In this document: positions 1 to 13,640 of the stretch, one piece after another
How the letters are laid out: the number at the start of each line of letters is the position of its first letter
How positions within the stretch are numbered: the stretch's first letter is position 1
Origin: Drosophila pseudoobscura
Lineage: Eukaryota > Arthropoda > Insecta > Diptera > Drosophilidae
Length of the DNA stretch: 64,000 nucleotides
Assembly: GCF_009870125.1 (NCBI RefSeq)
Contig: NC_046681.1
Location: forward strand, 10,553,001-10,617,000
Reading direction: 5' to 3'
Notes under the pieces: generated by a model
What the model saw: only the letters and a program-made list of their open reading frames with translations
The model's database searches: none
What the model was told of the DNA's origin: nothing
Translations under genes and position numbers: made by a program

Positions 1-140
1 CTGCCTGTCGACTGCCATCAAAATCTCCACTTCGGAAATGAGGCCGATTTTTTGAAAATTTAATGATGTAACCATCATGATTTTTTGCGAAAATCGTGAA
101 AAAAGGGATGTCCTTTTTTCGGATGGCAGTCGACAGGCAG
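1..140. repeat. Fold-back core of the satellite unit (first copy)
   Basis: In the first unit, bases 1-19 (starting CTGCCTGTCGACTGCC) are exactly reverse-complementary to bases 122-140. They enclose a 102-bp A/T-rich spacer. Nearly all units keep this arrangement, with CGACT/CGATT variation in the left arm. A second inverted pair lies downstream in each unit (TGAGATATAG at 194-203 and CTATATCTCA at 260-269), with a small hairpin at 219-233 between its arms. The pattern resembles a short terminal-inverted-repeat element absorbed into a satellite. That origin is inference. Confidence 0.75.
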
Positions 141-3100
141 GACTCTTCTGATCAGAAAGAGACATGCCACGCCCCGATCGGCTGCCGTATCGCTGAGATA
201 TAGAGTGCAGAAAAACCAGTATCTCAAAGATACATATGCACTTCCCAATCTTCGGAATGCTATATCTCACACAAATAGGGTCAGATCGGTGCAGGACCCA
301 CTCTCCCAGAACAGTGGGGATCCTGCCTGTCGACTGCCATAAAAATCTCGACATCGGAAATGAGACCGATTTTTTGAAAATTTAATGATGTAACCATCAT
401 GATATTTTGCGAAAATCGTGAAAAAATGGATGTCCTTTTTTCGGATGGCAGTCGACAGGCAGGACTCTTCTGATCAGAAAGAGACATGCCACGCCCCGAT
501 CGGCTGCCGTATCGCTGAGATATAGAGTGCAGAAAAACCAGTATCTCAAAGATACATATGCACTTCCCAATCTTCGGAATGCTATATCTCACACAAATAG
601 GGTCAGATCGGTGCAGGACCCACTCTCCCAGGACAGTGGGGATCCTGCCTGTCGATTGCCATAAAAATCTCTACTTCGGAAATGAGGCCGATTTTTAGAA
701 AATTTAATGATGTAACCATCATGATTTTTTGCGAAAATCGTGGAATATTGGATGTCCTTTGTTCGGATGGCAGTCGACAGGCAGGACTCTTCTGATCAGA
801 AAGAGACATGCCACGCCCCGATCGGCTGCCGTATCGCTGAGATATAGAGTGCAGAAAAACCAGTATCTCAAAGATACATATGCACATCCAATTCTTCGGA
901 ATGCTATATCTCACACAAATAGGGTCAGATCGGTGCAGGACCCACTCTCCCAGGACAGTGGGGATCCTGCCTGTCGACTGCCATCAAAATCTCCACTTCG
1001 GAAATGAGGCCGATTTTTTGAAAATTTAATGATGTAACCATCATGATTTTTTGCGAAAATCGTGAAAAAATGGATGTCCTTTGTTCGGATGGCAGTCGAC
1101 AGGCAGGACTCTCCCGATCACGAAAAGACATGCCACGCCCCGATCGACTGCCGTATCGCTGAGATATAGAGTGCAGAAAAACCAGTATCTCAAAGATACA
1201 TATGCACATCCCAATCTTCGGAATGCTATATCTCACACAAATAGGGTCAGATCGGTGCAGGACCCACTCTCCCAGGACAGTGGGAATCCTGCCTGTCGAT
1301 TGCCATCAAAATCTCCACTTCGGAAATGAGGCCGATTTTTTGAAAATTTAATGATGTAACCATCATGATTTTTTGCGAAAATCGTGAAAAAATGGATGTC
1401 CTTTTTTCGGATGGCAGTCGACAGGCAGGACTCTCCCGATCACGAAAAGACATGCCACTCCCCGATCGACTGCCGTATCGCTGAGATATAGAGTGCAGAA
1501 AAACCAGTATCTCAAAGATACATATGCACATCCCAATCTTCGGAATGCTATATCTCACACAAATAGGGTCAGATCGGTGCAGGACCCACTCTCCCAGGAC
1601 AGTGGGGATCCTGCCTGTCGATTGCCATCAAAATCTCGACATCGGAAATGAGGCCGATTTTTTGAAAATTTAATGATGTAACCATCATGATTTCTTGCGA
1701 AAATCGTGAAAAAAATGGATGTCCTTTTTTCGGATGGCAGTCGACAGGCAGGACTCTTCTGATCAGAAAGAGACATGCCACGCCCCGATTGGCTGCCGTA
1801 TCGCTGAGATATAGAGTGCAGAAAAACCAGTATTTCAAAGATACATATGCACATCCCAATCTTCGGAATGCTATATCTCACACAAATAGGGTCAGATCGG
1901 TGCAGGACCCACTCTCCAAGGACAGTGGGGATCCCGCCTGTCGACTGCCATCAAAATCTCCACTTCGGAAATGAGGCCGATTTTTTGAAAATTTAATGAT
2001 GTAACCATCATGATTTTTTGCGAAAATCGTGAAATGATGGATGTCCTTTTTTCGGATGGCAGTCGACAGGCAGGACTCTTCTGATCAGAAAGAGACATGC
2101 CACTCCCCGATCGACTGCCGTATCGCTGAGATATAGAGTGCAGAAAAACCAGTATTTCAAAGATACATATGCACATCCCAATCTTCGGAATGCTATATCT
2201 CACACAAATAGGATCAGATCGGTGCAGGACCCACTGTCCCAGGACAGTGGGAATACTGCCTGTCGATTGCCATCAAAATCTCCACTTCGGAAATGAGGCC
2301 GATTTTTTGAAAATTTAATGATGTAACCATCATGATTTTTTGCGAAAATCGTGAAAAAATGGATGTCCTTTTTTCGGATGGCAGTCGACAGGCAGGACTC
2401 TTCTGATCAGAAAGAGACATGCCACGCCCCGATCGACTGCCGTATCGCTGAGATATAGAGTGCAGAAAAACCAGTATCTCTAAGATACATATGCACTTCC
2501 CAATCTTCGGAATGCTATATCTCACACAAATAGGGTCAGATCGGTGCAGGACCCACTCTCCCAGGACAGTGGGGATCCTGCCTGTCGATTGCCATCAAAA
2601 TCTCCACTTCGGAAATGAGGCCGATTTTTTGAAAATTTAATGATGTAACCATCATGATTTTTTGCGAAAATCGTGGAATATTGGATGTCCTTTGTTCGGA
2701 TGGCAGTCGACAGGCAGGACTCTTCTGATCAGAAAGAGACATGCCACGCCCCGATCGGCTGCCGTATCGCTGAGATATAGAGTGCAGAAAAACCAGTATC
2801 TCAAAGATACATATGCACATCCAATTCTTCGGAATGCTATATCTCACACAAATAGGGTCAGATCGGTGCAGGACCCACTCTCCACGGACAGTGGGGATCC
2901 TGCCTGTCGATTGCCATCAAAATCTCCACTTCGGAAATGAGGCCGATTTTTTGAAAATTTAATGATGTAACCATCATGATTTTTTGCGAAAATCGTGAAA
3001 AAATGGATGTCCTTTTTTCGGATGGCAGTCGACAGGCAGGACTCTTCTGGTCAGAAAGAGACATGCCACTCCCCGATCGAATGCGGTATCGCTGAGATAT

Positions 3101-6100
3101 AGAGTGCAGAAAAACCAGTATTTCAAAGATACATATGCACATCCCAATCTTCGGAATGCTATATCTCACACAAATAGGGTCAGATCGGTGCAGGACCCAC
3201 TCTCCCAGGACAGTGCGGATCCTGCCTGTCGACTGCCATCGAAATCTCCACATCGGAAATGAGGCCGATTTTTTGAAAATGTAATGATGTAACCATCATG
3301 ATTTTTTGCGAAAATCGTGAAAAAATGGATGTCCCTTTTTCGGATGGCAGTCGACAGGCAGGACTCTTCTGATCAAAAAGAGACATGCCACGCCCCGATT
3401 GGCTGCCGTATCGCTGAGATATAGAGTGCAGAAAAACCAGTATCTCAAAGATACATATGCACATCCCAATCTTCGGAATGCTATATCTCACACAAATAGG
3501 GTCAGATCGGTGCAGGACCCACTCTCCTAGGACAGTGGGGATCCTGCCTGTCGATTGCCATCAAAATCTCCACTTCGGAAATGAGGCCGATTTTTTGAAA
3601 ATTTAATGATGTAACCATCATGATTTTTTGCGAAAATCGTGAAAAAATGGATGTCCTTTTTTCGGATGGCAGTCGACAGGCAGGACTCTCCCGATCACGA
3701 AAAGACATGCCACTCCCCGATCGACTGCCGTATCGCTGAGATATAGAGTGCAGAAAAACCAGTATCTCAAAGATACATATGCACATCCCAATCTTCGGAA
3801 TGCTATATCTCACACAAATAGGGTCAGGTCGGTGCAGGACCCACTGTCCCAGGACAGTGGGAATCCTGCCTGTCAACTGCCATCAAAATCTCCACTTCGG
3901 AAATGAGGCCGATTTTTTGAAAATTTAATGATGTAACCATCATGATTTTTTGCGAAAATCGTGAAAAAATGGATGTCCCTTTTTCGGATGGCAGTCGACA
4001 GGCAGGACTCTCCCGATCACGAAAAGACATGCCACTCCCCGATCGACTGCGGTATCGCTGAGATATAGAGTGCAGAAAAACCAGTATCTTAAAGATATGC
4101 ACATCCAAATCTTCGGAATGCTATATCCCACACAAATAATGTCAGATCGGTGCAGGACCCACTCTCCCAGGACAGTGGGGATCCTGCCTGTCGATTGCCA
4201 TCAAAATCTCGACATCGGAAATGAGGCCGATTTTTTGAAAATTTAATGATGTAACCATCATGATTTTTTGCGAAAATCGTGAAAAAATGGATGTCCCTTT
4301 TTCGGATGGCAGTCGACAGGCAGGACTCTCCCGATCACGAAAAGACATGCCACTCCCCGATCGACTGCGGTATCGCTGAGATATAGAGTGCAGAAAAACC
4401 AGTATCTTAAAGATATGCACATCCAAATCTTCGGAATGCTATATCCCACACAAATAATGTCAGATCGGTGCAGGACCCACTCTCCCAGGACAGTGGGGAT
4501 CCTGCCTGTCGACTGCCATCAAAATCTCCACTTCGGAAATGAGGCCGATTTTTTGAAAATTTAATGATGTAACCATCATGATTTTTTGCGAAAATCGTGA
4601 AAAAATGGATGTCCTTTTTTCGGATGGCAGTCGACAGGCAGGACTCTTCTGATCAGAAAGAGACATGCCACGCCCCGATCGGCTGCCGTATCGCTGAGAT
4701 ATAGAGTGCAGAAAAACCAGTATCTCAAAGATACATATGCACATCCCAATCTTCGGAATGCTATATCTCACACAAATAGGGTCAGATCGGTGCAGGACCC
4801 ACTCTCCCAGGACAGTGCGGATCCTGCCTGTCGACTGCCATCGAAATCTCCACATCGGAAATGAGGCCGATTTTTTGAAAATGTAATGATGTAACCATCA
4901 TGATTTTTTGCGAAAATCGTGAAAAAATGGATGTCCTTTTTTCGGATGGCAGTCGACAGGCAGGACTCTCCCGGTCACGAAAAGACATGCCACTCCCCGA
5001 TCGACTGCCGTATCGCTGAGATATAGAGTGCAGAAAAACCAGTATCTCAAAGATACATATGCACATCCCAATCTTCGGAATGCTATATCTCACACAAATA
5101 GGGTCAGATCGGTGCAGGACCCACTCTCCACGGACAGTGGGGATCCTGCCTGTCGACTGCCATCAAAATCTCCACTTCGGAAATGAGGCCGATTTTTTGA
5201 AAATTTAATGATGTAACCATCATGATTTTTGGCGAAAATCGTGAAAAAATGGATGTCCTTTTTTCGGATGGCAGTCGACAGGCAGGACTCGTCTGATCAG
5301 AAAGAGACATGCCACTCCCCGATCGAATGCGGTATCGCTGAGATATAGAGTGCAGAAAAACCAGTATTTCAAAGATACATATGCACATCCCAATCTTCGG
5401 AATGCTATATCTCACACAAATAGGGTCAGATCGGTGCAGGACCCACTCTCCCAGGACAGTGGGGATCCTGCCTGTCGACTGCCATCAAAATCTCCACTTC
5501 GGAAATGAGGCCGATTTTTTGAAAATTTAATGATGTAACCATCATGATTTTTTGCGAAAATCGTGAAAAAATGGATGTCCTTTTTTCGGATGGCAGTCGA
5601 CAGGCAGGACTCTTCTGATCAGAAAGAGACATGCCACGCCCCGATCGGCTGCCGTATCGCTGAGATATAGAGTGCAGAAAAACCAGTATCTCAAAGATAC
5701 ATACATATGCACATCCCAATCTTCGGAATGCTATATCTCACACAAATAGGATCAGATCGGTGCAGGACCCACTCTCCCAGGACAGTGGGGATCCTGCCTG
5801 TCGACTGCCATCAAAATCTCCACTTCGGAAATGAGGCCGATTTTTTGAAAATTTAATGATGTAACCATCATGATTTTTTGCGAAAATCGTGAAATGATGG
5901 ATGTCCTTTTTTCGGATGGCAGTCGACAGGCAGGACTCTTCTGATCAGAAAGAGACATGCCACGCCCCGATTGGCTGCCGTATCGCTGAGATATAGAGTG
6001 CAGAAAAACCAGTATCTCAAAGATACATATGCACATCCCAATCTTCGGAATGCTATATCTCACACAAATAGGATCAGATCGGTGCAGGACCCACTGTCCC

Positions 6101-9100
6101 AGGACAGTGGGAATCCTGCCTGTCGATTGCCATCAAAATCTCCACTTCGGAAATGAGGCCGATTTTTTGAAAATTTAATGATGTAACCATCATGATTTTT
6201 TGCGAAAATCGTGAAATAATGGATGTCCTTTTTTCGGATGGCAGTCGACAGGCAGGACTCTTCTGATCAGAAAGAGACATGCCACTCCCCGATCGACTGC
6301 CGTATCGCTGAGATTTAGAGTGCAGAAAAACCAGTATCTCAAAGATACATATGCACTTCCCAATCTTCGGAATGCTATATCTCACACAAATAGGGTCAGA
6401 TCGGTGCAGGACCCACTCTCCCAGGACAGTGGGGATCCTGCCTGTCGATTGCCATCAAAATCTCCACTTCGGAAATGAGGCCGATTTTTTGAAAATTTAA
6501 TGATGTAACCATCATGATTTTTTGCGAAAATCGTGAAAAAATGGATGTCCTTTTTTCGGATGGCAGTCGACAGGCAGGACTCTCCCGATCACGAAAAGAC
6601 ATGCCACTCCCCGATCGACTGCCGTATCGCTGAGATATAGAGTGCAGAAAAACCAGTATCTCAAAGATACATATGCACATCCCAATCTTCGGAATGCTAT
6701 ATCTCACACAAATAGGGTCAGATCGGTGCAGGACCCACTCTCCAAGGACAGTGGGGAACCTGCCTGTCGACTGCCATCAAAATCTCCACTTCGGAAATGA
6801 GGCCGATTTTTTGAAAATTTAATGATGTAACCATCATGATTTTTGGCGAAAATCGTGAAAAAATGGATGTCCTTTTTTCGGATGGCAGTCGACAGGCAGG
6901 ACTCTTCTGATCAGAAAGAGACATGCCACTCCCCGATCGACTGCCGTATCGCTGAGATTTAGAGTGCAGAAAAACCAGTATCTCAAAGATACATATGCAC
7001 TTCCCAATCTTCGGAATGCTATATCTCACACAAATAGGGTCAGATCGGTGCAGGACCCACTCTCCCAGGACAGTGGGGATCCTGCCTGTCGATTGCCATC
7101 AAAATCTCCACTTCGGAAATGAGGCCGATTTTTTGAAAATTTAATGATGTAACCATCATGATTTTTTGCGAAAATCGTGAAATGATGGATGTCCTTTTTT
7201 CGGATGGCAGTCGACAGGCAGGACTCTTCTGATCAGAAAGAGACATGCCACGCCCCGATCGGCTGCCGTATCGCTGTGATATAGAGTGCAGAAAAACCAG
7301 TATTTCAAAGATACATATGCACATCCCAATCTTCGGAATGCTATATCTCACACAAATAGGATCAGATCGGTGCAGGACCCACTGTCCCAGGACAGTGGGA
7401 ATTCTGCCTGTCGATTGCCATCAAAATCTCCACTTCGGAAATGAGGCCGATTTTTTGAAAATTTAATGATGAAACCATCATGATTTTTGGCGAAAATCGT
7501 GAAAAAATGGATGTCCTTTTTTCGGATGGCAGTTGACAGGCAGGACTCTCCCGATCACGAAAAGACATGCCACTCCCCGATCGACTGCCGTATCGCTGAG
7601 ATATAGAGTGCAGAAAAACCAGTATCTCAAAGATATGCACATCCCAATCTTCGGAATGCTATATCTCACACAATTAGGGTCAGATCGGTGCAGGACCCAC
7701 TCTCCAAGGACAGTGGGGATCCTGCCTGTCGACTGCCATCAAAACCTCCACTTCGGAAATGAGGCCGATTTTTTTAAAATTTAATGATGTAACCATCATG
7801 ATTTTTTGCGAAAATCGTGAAAAAATGGATGTCCTTTTTTCGGATGGCAGTCGACAGGCAGGACTCTTCTGATCAGAAAGAGACATGCCACGCCCCGATC
7901 GGCTGCCGTATCGCTGAGATATAGAGTGCAGAAAAACCAGTATCTCAAAGATACATATGCACATCCCAATCTTCGGAATGCTATATCTCACACAAATAGG
8001 ATCAGATCGGTGCAGGACCCACTCTCCCAGGACAGTGGGGATCCTGCCTGTCGACTGCCATCAAAATCTCCACTTCGGAAATGAGGCCGATTTTTTGAAA
8101 ATTTAATGATGTAACCATCATGATTTTTTGCGAAAATCGTGAAATAATGGATGTCCTTTTTTCGGATGGCAGTCGACAGGCAGGACTCTTCTGATCAGAA
8201 AGAGACATGCCACTCCCCGATCGACTGCCGTATCGCTGAGATTTAGAGTGCAGAAAAACCAGTATCTCAAAGATACATATGCACTTCCCAATCTTCGGAA
8301 TGCTATATCTCACACAAATAGGGTCAGATCGGTGCAGGACCCACTCTCCAAGGACAGTGGGGAACCTGCCTGTCGACTGCCATCAAAATCTCCACTTCGG
8401 AAATGAGGCCGATTTTTTGAAAATTTAATGATGTAACCATCATGATTTTTTGCGAAAATCGTGAAATAATGGATGTCCTTTTTTCGGATGGCAGTCGACA
8501 GGCAGGACTCTTCTGATCAGAAAGAGACATGCCACTCCCCGATCGACTGCCGTATCGCTGAGATTTAGAGTGCAGAAAAACCAGTATCTCAAAGATACAT
8601 ATGCACTTCCCAATCTTCGGAATGCTATATCTCACACAAATAGGGTCAGATCGGTGCAGGACCCACTCTCCAAGGACAGTGGGGAACCTGCCTGTCGACT
8701 GCCATCAAAATCTCCACTTCGGAAATGAGGCCGATTTTTTGAAAATTTAATGATGTAACCATCATGATTTTTTGCGAAAATCGTGAAAAAATGGATGTCC
8801 TTTTTTCGGATGGCAGTCGACAGGCAGGACTCTCCCGATCACGAAAAGACATGCCACTCCCCGATCGACTGCCGTATCGCTGAGATATAGAGTGCAGAAA
8901 AACCAGTATCTCAAAGATATGCACATCCCAATCTTCGGAATGCTATATCTCACACAAATAGGGTCAGATCGGTGCAGGACCCACTCTCCTAGGACAGTGG
9001 GGATCCTGCCTGTCGATTGCCATCAAAATCTCGACATCGGAAATGAGGCCGATTTTTTGAAAATTTAATGATGTAACCATCATGATTTTTTGCGAAAATC

Positions 9101-12100
9101 GTGAAAAAATGGATGTCCCTTTTTCGGATGGCAGTCGACAGGCAGGACTCTTCTGATCAGAAAGAGACATGCCACGCCCCGATTGGCTGCCGTATCGCTG
9201 AGATATAGAGTGCAGAAAAACCAGTATCTCAAAGATATGCACATCCCAATCTTCGGAATGCTATATCTCACACAAATAGGGTCAGATCGGTGCAGGACCC
9301 ACTCTCCCAGGACAGTGGGGATCCTGCCTGTCGATTGCCATCAAAATCTCGACATCGGAAATGAGGCCGATTTTTTGAAAATTTAATGATGTAACCATCA
9401 TGATTTTTTGCGAAAATCGTGAAAAAATGGATGTCCCTCTTTCGGATGGCAGTCGACAGGCAGGACTCTCCCGATCACGAAAAGACATGATACTCCCCGA
9501 TCGACTGCGGTATCGCTGAGATATAGAGTGCAGAAAAACCAGTATCTTAAAGATATGCACATCCAAATCTTCGGAATGCTATATCTTACACAAATAGGGT
9601 CAGGTCGGTGCAGGACCCACTCTCCAAGGACAGTGGGGATCCTGCCTGTCAACTGCCATCAAAATCTCCACTTCGGAAATGAGGCCGATTTTTTGAAAAT
9701 TTAATGATGTAACCATCATGATTTTTTGCGAAAATCGTGAAAAAATGGATGTCCTTTTTTCGGATGGCAGTCGACAGGCAGGACTCTCCCGATCACGAAA
9801 AGACATGCCACTCCCCGATCGACTGCCGTATCGCTGAGATATAGAGTGCAGAAAAACCAGTATCTCAAAGATACATATGCACATCCCAATCTTCGGAATG
9901 CTATATCTCACACAAATAGGGTCAGATCGGTGCAGGACCCACTCTCCTAGGACAGTGGGGATCCTGCCTGTCGATTGCCATCAAAATCTCGACATCGGAA
10001 ATGAGGCCGATTTTTTGAAAATTTAATGATGTAACCATCATGATTTTTTGCGAAAATCGTGAAAAAATGGATGTCCCTCTTTCGGATGGCAGTCGACAGG
10101 CAGGACTCTCCCGATCACGAAAAGACATGATACTCCCCGATCGACTGCGGTATCGCTGAGATATAGAGTGCAGAAAAACCAGTATTTCAAAGATACATAC
10201 ATATGCACATCCCAATCTTCGGAATGCTATATCTCACACAAATAGGGTCAGGTCGGTGCAGGACCCACTCTCCAAGGACAGTGGGGATCCTGCCTGTCGA
10301 CTGCCATCAAAATCTCCACTTCGGAAATGAGGCCGATTTTTTGAAAATTTAATGATGTAACCATCATGATTTTTTGCGAAAATCGTGAAAAAATGGATGT
10401 CCTTTTTTCGGATGGCAGTCGACAGGCAGGACTCTTCTGATCAGAAAGAGACATGCCACTCCCCGATCGAATGCGGTATCGCTGAGATATAGAGTGCAGA
10501 AAAACCAGTATTTCAAAGATACATATGCACATCCCAATCTTCGGAATGCTATATCTCACACAAATAGGGTCAGATCGGTGCAGGACCCACTCTCCCAGGA
10601 CAGTGCGGATCCTGCCTGTCGACTGCCATCGAAATCTCCACATCGGAAATGAGGCCGATTTTTTGAAAATGTAATGATGTAACCATCATGATTTTTTGCG
10701 AAAATCGTGAAAAAATGGATGTCCTTTTTTCGGATGGCAGTCGACAGGCAGGACTCTTCTGATCAGAAAGAGACATGCCACTCCCCGATCGAATGCGGTA
10801 TCGCTGAGATATAGAGTGCAGAAAAACCAGTATTTCAAAGATACATATGCACATCCCAATCTTCGGAATGCTATATCTCACACAAATAGGGTCAGATCGG
10901 TGCAGGACCCACTCTCCCAGGACAGTGGGGATCCTGCCTGTCGATTGCCATCAAAATCTCCACTTCGGAAATGAGGCCGATTTTTTGAAAATTTAATGAT
11001 GTAACCATCATGATTTTTTGCGAAAATCGTGAAAAAATGGATGTCCTTTTTTCGGATGGCAGTCGACAGGCAGGACTCTCCCGATCACGAAAAGACATGC
11101 CACTCCCCGATCGACTGCCGTATCGCTGAGATATAGAGTGCAGAAAAACCAGTATCTCAAAGATATGCACATCCCAATCTTCGGAATGCTATATCTCACA
11201 CAAATAGGGTCAGATCGGTGCAGGACCCACTCTCCACGGACAGGGGGGATCCTGCCTGTCGACTGCCATCAAAATCTCCACTTCGGAAATGAGGCCGATT
11301 TTTTGAAAATTTAATGATGTAACCATCATGATTTTTTGCGAAAATCGTGAAAAAATGGATGTCCTTTTTTCGGATGGCAGTCGACAGGCAGGACTCTTCT
11401 GATCAGAAAGAGACATGCCACTCCCCGATCGAATGCGGTATCGCTGAGATATAGAGTGCAGAAAAACCAGTATTTCAAAGATACATATGCACATCCCAAT
11501 CTTCGGAATGCTATATCTCACACAAATAGGGTCAGATCGGTGCAGGACCCACTCTCCACGGACAGGGGGGATCCTGCCTGTCGACTGCCATCAAAATCTC
11601 CACTTCGGAAATGAGGCCGATTTTTTGAAAATTTAATGATGTAACCATCATGATTTTTTGCGAAAATCGTGAAAAAATGGATGTCCTTTTTTCGGATGGC
11701 AGTCGACAGGCAGGACTCTTCTGATCAGAAAGAGACATGCCACGCCCCGATTGGCTGCCGTATCGCTGAGATATAGAGTGCAGAAAAACCAGTATCTCAA
11801 AGATATGCACATCCCAATCTTCGGAATGCTATATCTCACACAAATAGGGTCAGATCGGTGCAGGACCCACTCTCCCAGGACAGTGGGGATCCTGCCTGTC
11901 GACTGCCATCAAAATCTCCACTTCGGAAATGAGGCCGATTTTTTGAAAATTTAATGATGTAACCATCATGATTTTTTGCGAAAATCGTGAAAAAATGGAT
12001 GTCCTTTTTTCGGATGGCAGTCGACAGGCAGGACTCTTCTGATCAGAAAGAGACATGCCACGCCCCGATTGGCTGCCGTATCGCTGAGATATAGAGTGCA

Positions 12101-12950
12101 GAAAAACCAGTATCTCAAAGATATGCACATCCCAATCTTCGGAATGCTATATCTCACACAAATAGGGTCAGATCGGTGCAGGACCCACTCTCCAAGGACA
12201 GTGGGGATCCTGCCTGTCGACTGCCATCAAAATCTCCACTTCGGAAATGAGGCCGATTTTTTGAAAATTTAATGATGTAACCATCATGATTTTTTGCGAA
12301 AATCGTGAAAAAATGGATGTCCTTTTTTCGGATGGCAGTCGACAGGCAGGACTCTTCTGATCAGAAAGAGACATGCCACGCCCCGATTGGCTGCCGTATC
12401 GCTGAGATATAGAGTGCAGAAAAACCAGTATCTCAAAGATATGCACATCCCAATCTTCGGAATGCTATATCTCACACAAATAGGGTCAGATCGGTGCAGG
12501 ACCCACTCTCCAAGGACAGTGGGGATCCTGCCTGCCGACTGCCATCAAAATCTCCACTTCGGAAATGAGGCCGATTTTTTGAAAATTTAATGATGTAACC
12601 ATCATGATTTTTTGCGAAAATCGTGAAAAAATGGATGTCCTTTTTTCGGATGGCAGTCGACAGGCAGGACTCTTCTGATCAGAAAGAGACATGCCACGCC
12701 CCGATTGGCTGCCGTATCGCTGAGATATTGAGTGCAGAAAAACCAGTATCTCAAAGATATGCACATCCCAATCTTCGGAATGCTATATCTCACACAAATA
12801 GGGTCAGATCGGTGCAGGACCCACTCTCCAAGGACAGTGGGGATCCTGCCTGTCGACTGCCATCAAAATCTCCACTTCGGAAATGAGGCCGATTTTTGGA
12901 AAATTTAATGATGTAACCATCATGATTTTTTGCGAAAATCGTGAAAAAAG
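1..12950. repeat. Satellite array, 318/322/326-bp unit, about 40 copies
   Basis: The first 12.95 kb is one head-to-tail tandem array, cut by the left window edge. Unit starts fall at 1, 323, 645 and so on to the last partial unit, which stops at 12950. The basic period is 322 bp. Some units are 318 bp (for example 4142-4459 and most of 11532-12803) and two are 326 bp (5426-5751, 9922-10247). The classes differ by 4-bp ACAT steps just after the AGATA motif. One unit carries an extra A (near 1708-1715). Substitutions are few and shared between units, so the array has been recently amplified or homogenised. Each unit starts with a 19-bp sequence whose exact inverted copy lies about 120 bp later (1-19 and 122-140 in the first unit). 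I do not recognise the family. No protein-coding role is supported, because 322 is not a multiple of three. Confidence 0.97.
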
Positions 12951-12952
12951 GC

Positions 12953-12991
12953 TATGTCTCAGCGATACGGCAGCCGATTGGAGTGCGGCAT
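12953..12991 (-). repeat. Inverted satellite fragment at the array edge
   Basis: Immediately after the last direct unit, about 39 bp read as the reverse complement of the unit's ATGCCAC...GCTGCCGTATCGCTGAGATA segment, with several mismatches. The core AGCGATACGGCAGCCGATTG (12961-12980) is clear. Beyond it the sequence is unrelated to the satellite. The array therefore ends in a short fold-back, as expected if an inversion, a TIR-element end or a template-switch event formed the border. Confidence 0.75.
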
Positions 12992-13640
12992 AATTGTCCG
13001 CGTGCACGCAAGAGGAATTCCGGGCCACACGATGGGGCAACCTGTTTAATTGAAAGGAAGACTTAAATAAAGTAAATGAATAAATTATTACTTAATAACT
13101 TTACCTGGCGGGGCTGGAGGAGAAGATCGCAAAGTACGTCGGAAATCGTAAAAATGTGGGTAGGTAAATAATGTACCAGCTGTTGGTGCGATGCACGCGA
13201 TCGCGGATGCAGTATCGATCCGGCAACAGCAAAAAGAGTTCAAAAAGAGGGAGCGCGGGACAACTGATTTAAAGTGGGAAAATCAACAGAGAGGCGCAGG
13301 ACACGGAAAAGAGAAGGTTAAAGCCTCGGGCCGCTTATCCGAGATAATACATATATCATGAAATATGCTCTCATAAGGAATAAACAATTCGTAATCTCTT
13401 TCGGGAGCTGGGATCATCGGTATTCAATTAACGGTAAGCAGCCCCGTTACTTGGAAATTAAAGTAGGCTTTGCAAAAGGCGTCATTTGTATTTGAGCTTA
13501 GAAAATTCTCGAGGTGATTTGCATTGGATAAGTAAGCTGTGTAAAGTAGGTTGTAATTCGGAACATTCAATCAAGCATTAGTTGAGGTCGGATTTATTCT
13601 TATTGCTGAACATAAAGTCGTGTTATAAATCAGAAGAAAA
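12992..13640. other. Unique sequence between satellite and first gene
   Basis: About 650 bp of non-repetitive sequence. It contains no credible exon. It probably includes the promoter and 5' UTR of the plus-strand gene that starts at 13641, but I could not fix a TATA box or initiator with confidence. Confidence 0.5.

Noticed and set aside
281-592. 103-aa minus-strand open frame repeated in every satellite unit
   Set aside because: It is carried by a tandem repeat whose period is not a multiple of three, has no recognised domain, and varies only as the repeat varies.
1-12950. CRISPR array
   Set aside because: Units are 318-326 bp head-to-tail copies without short repeats and unique spacers, in an animal genome.
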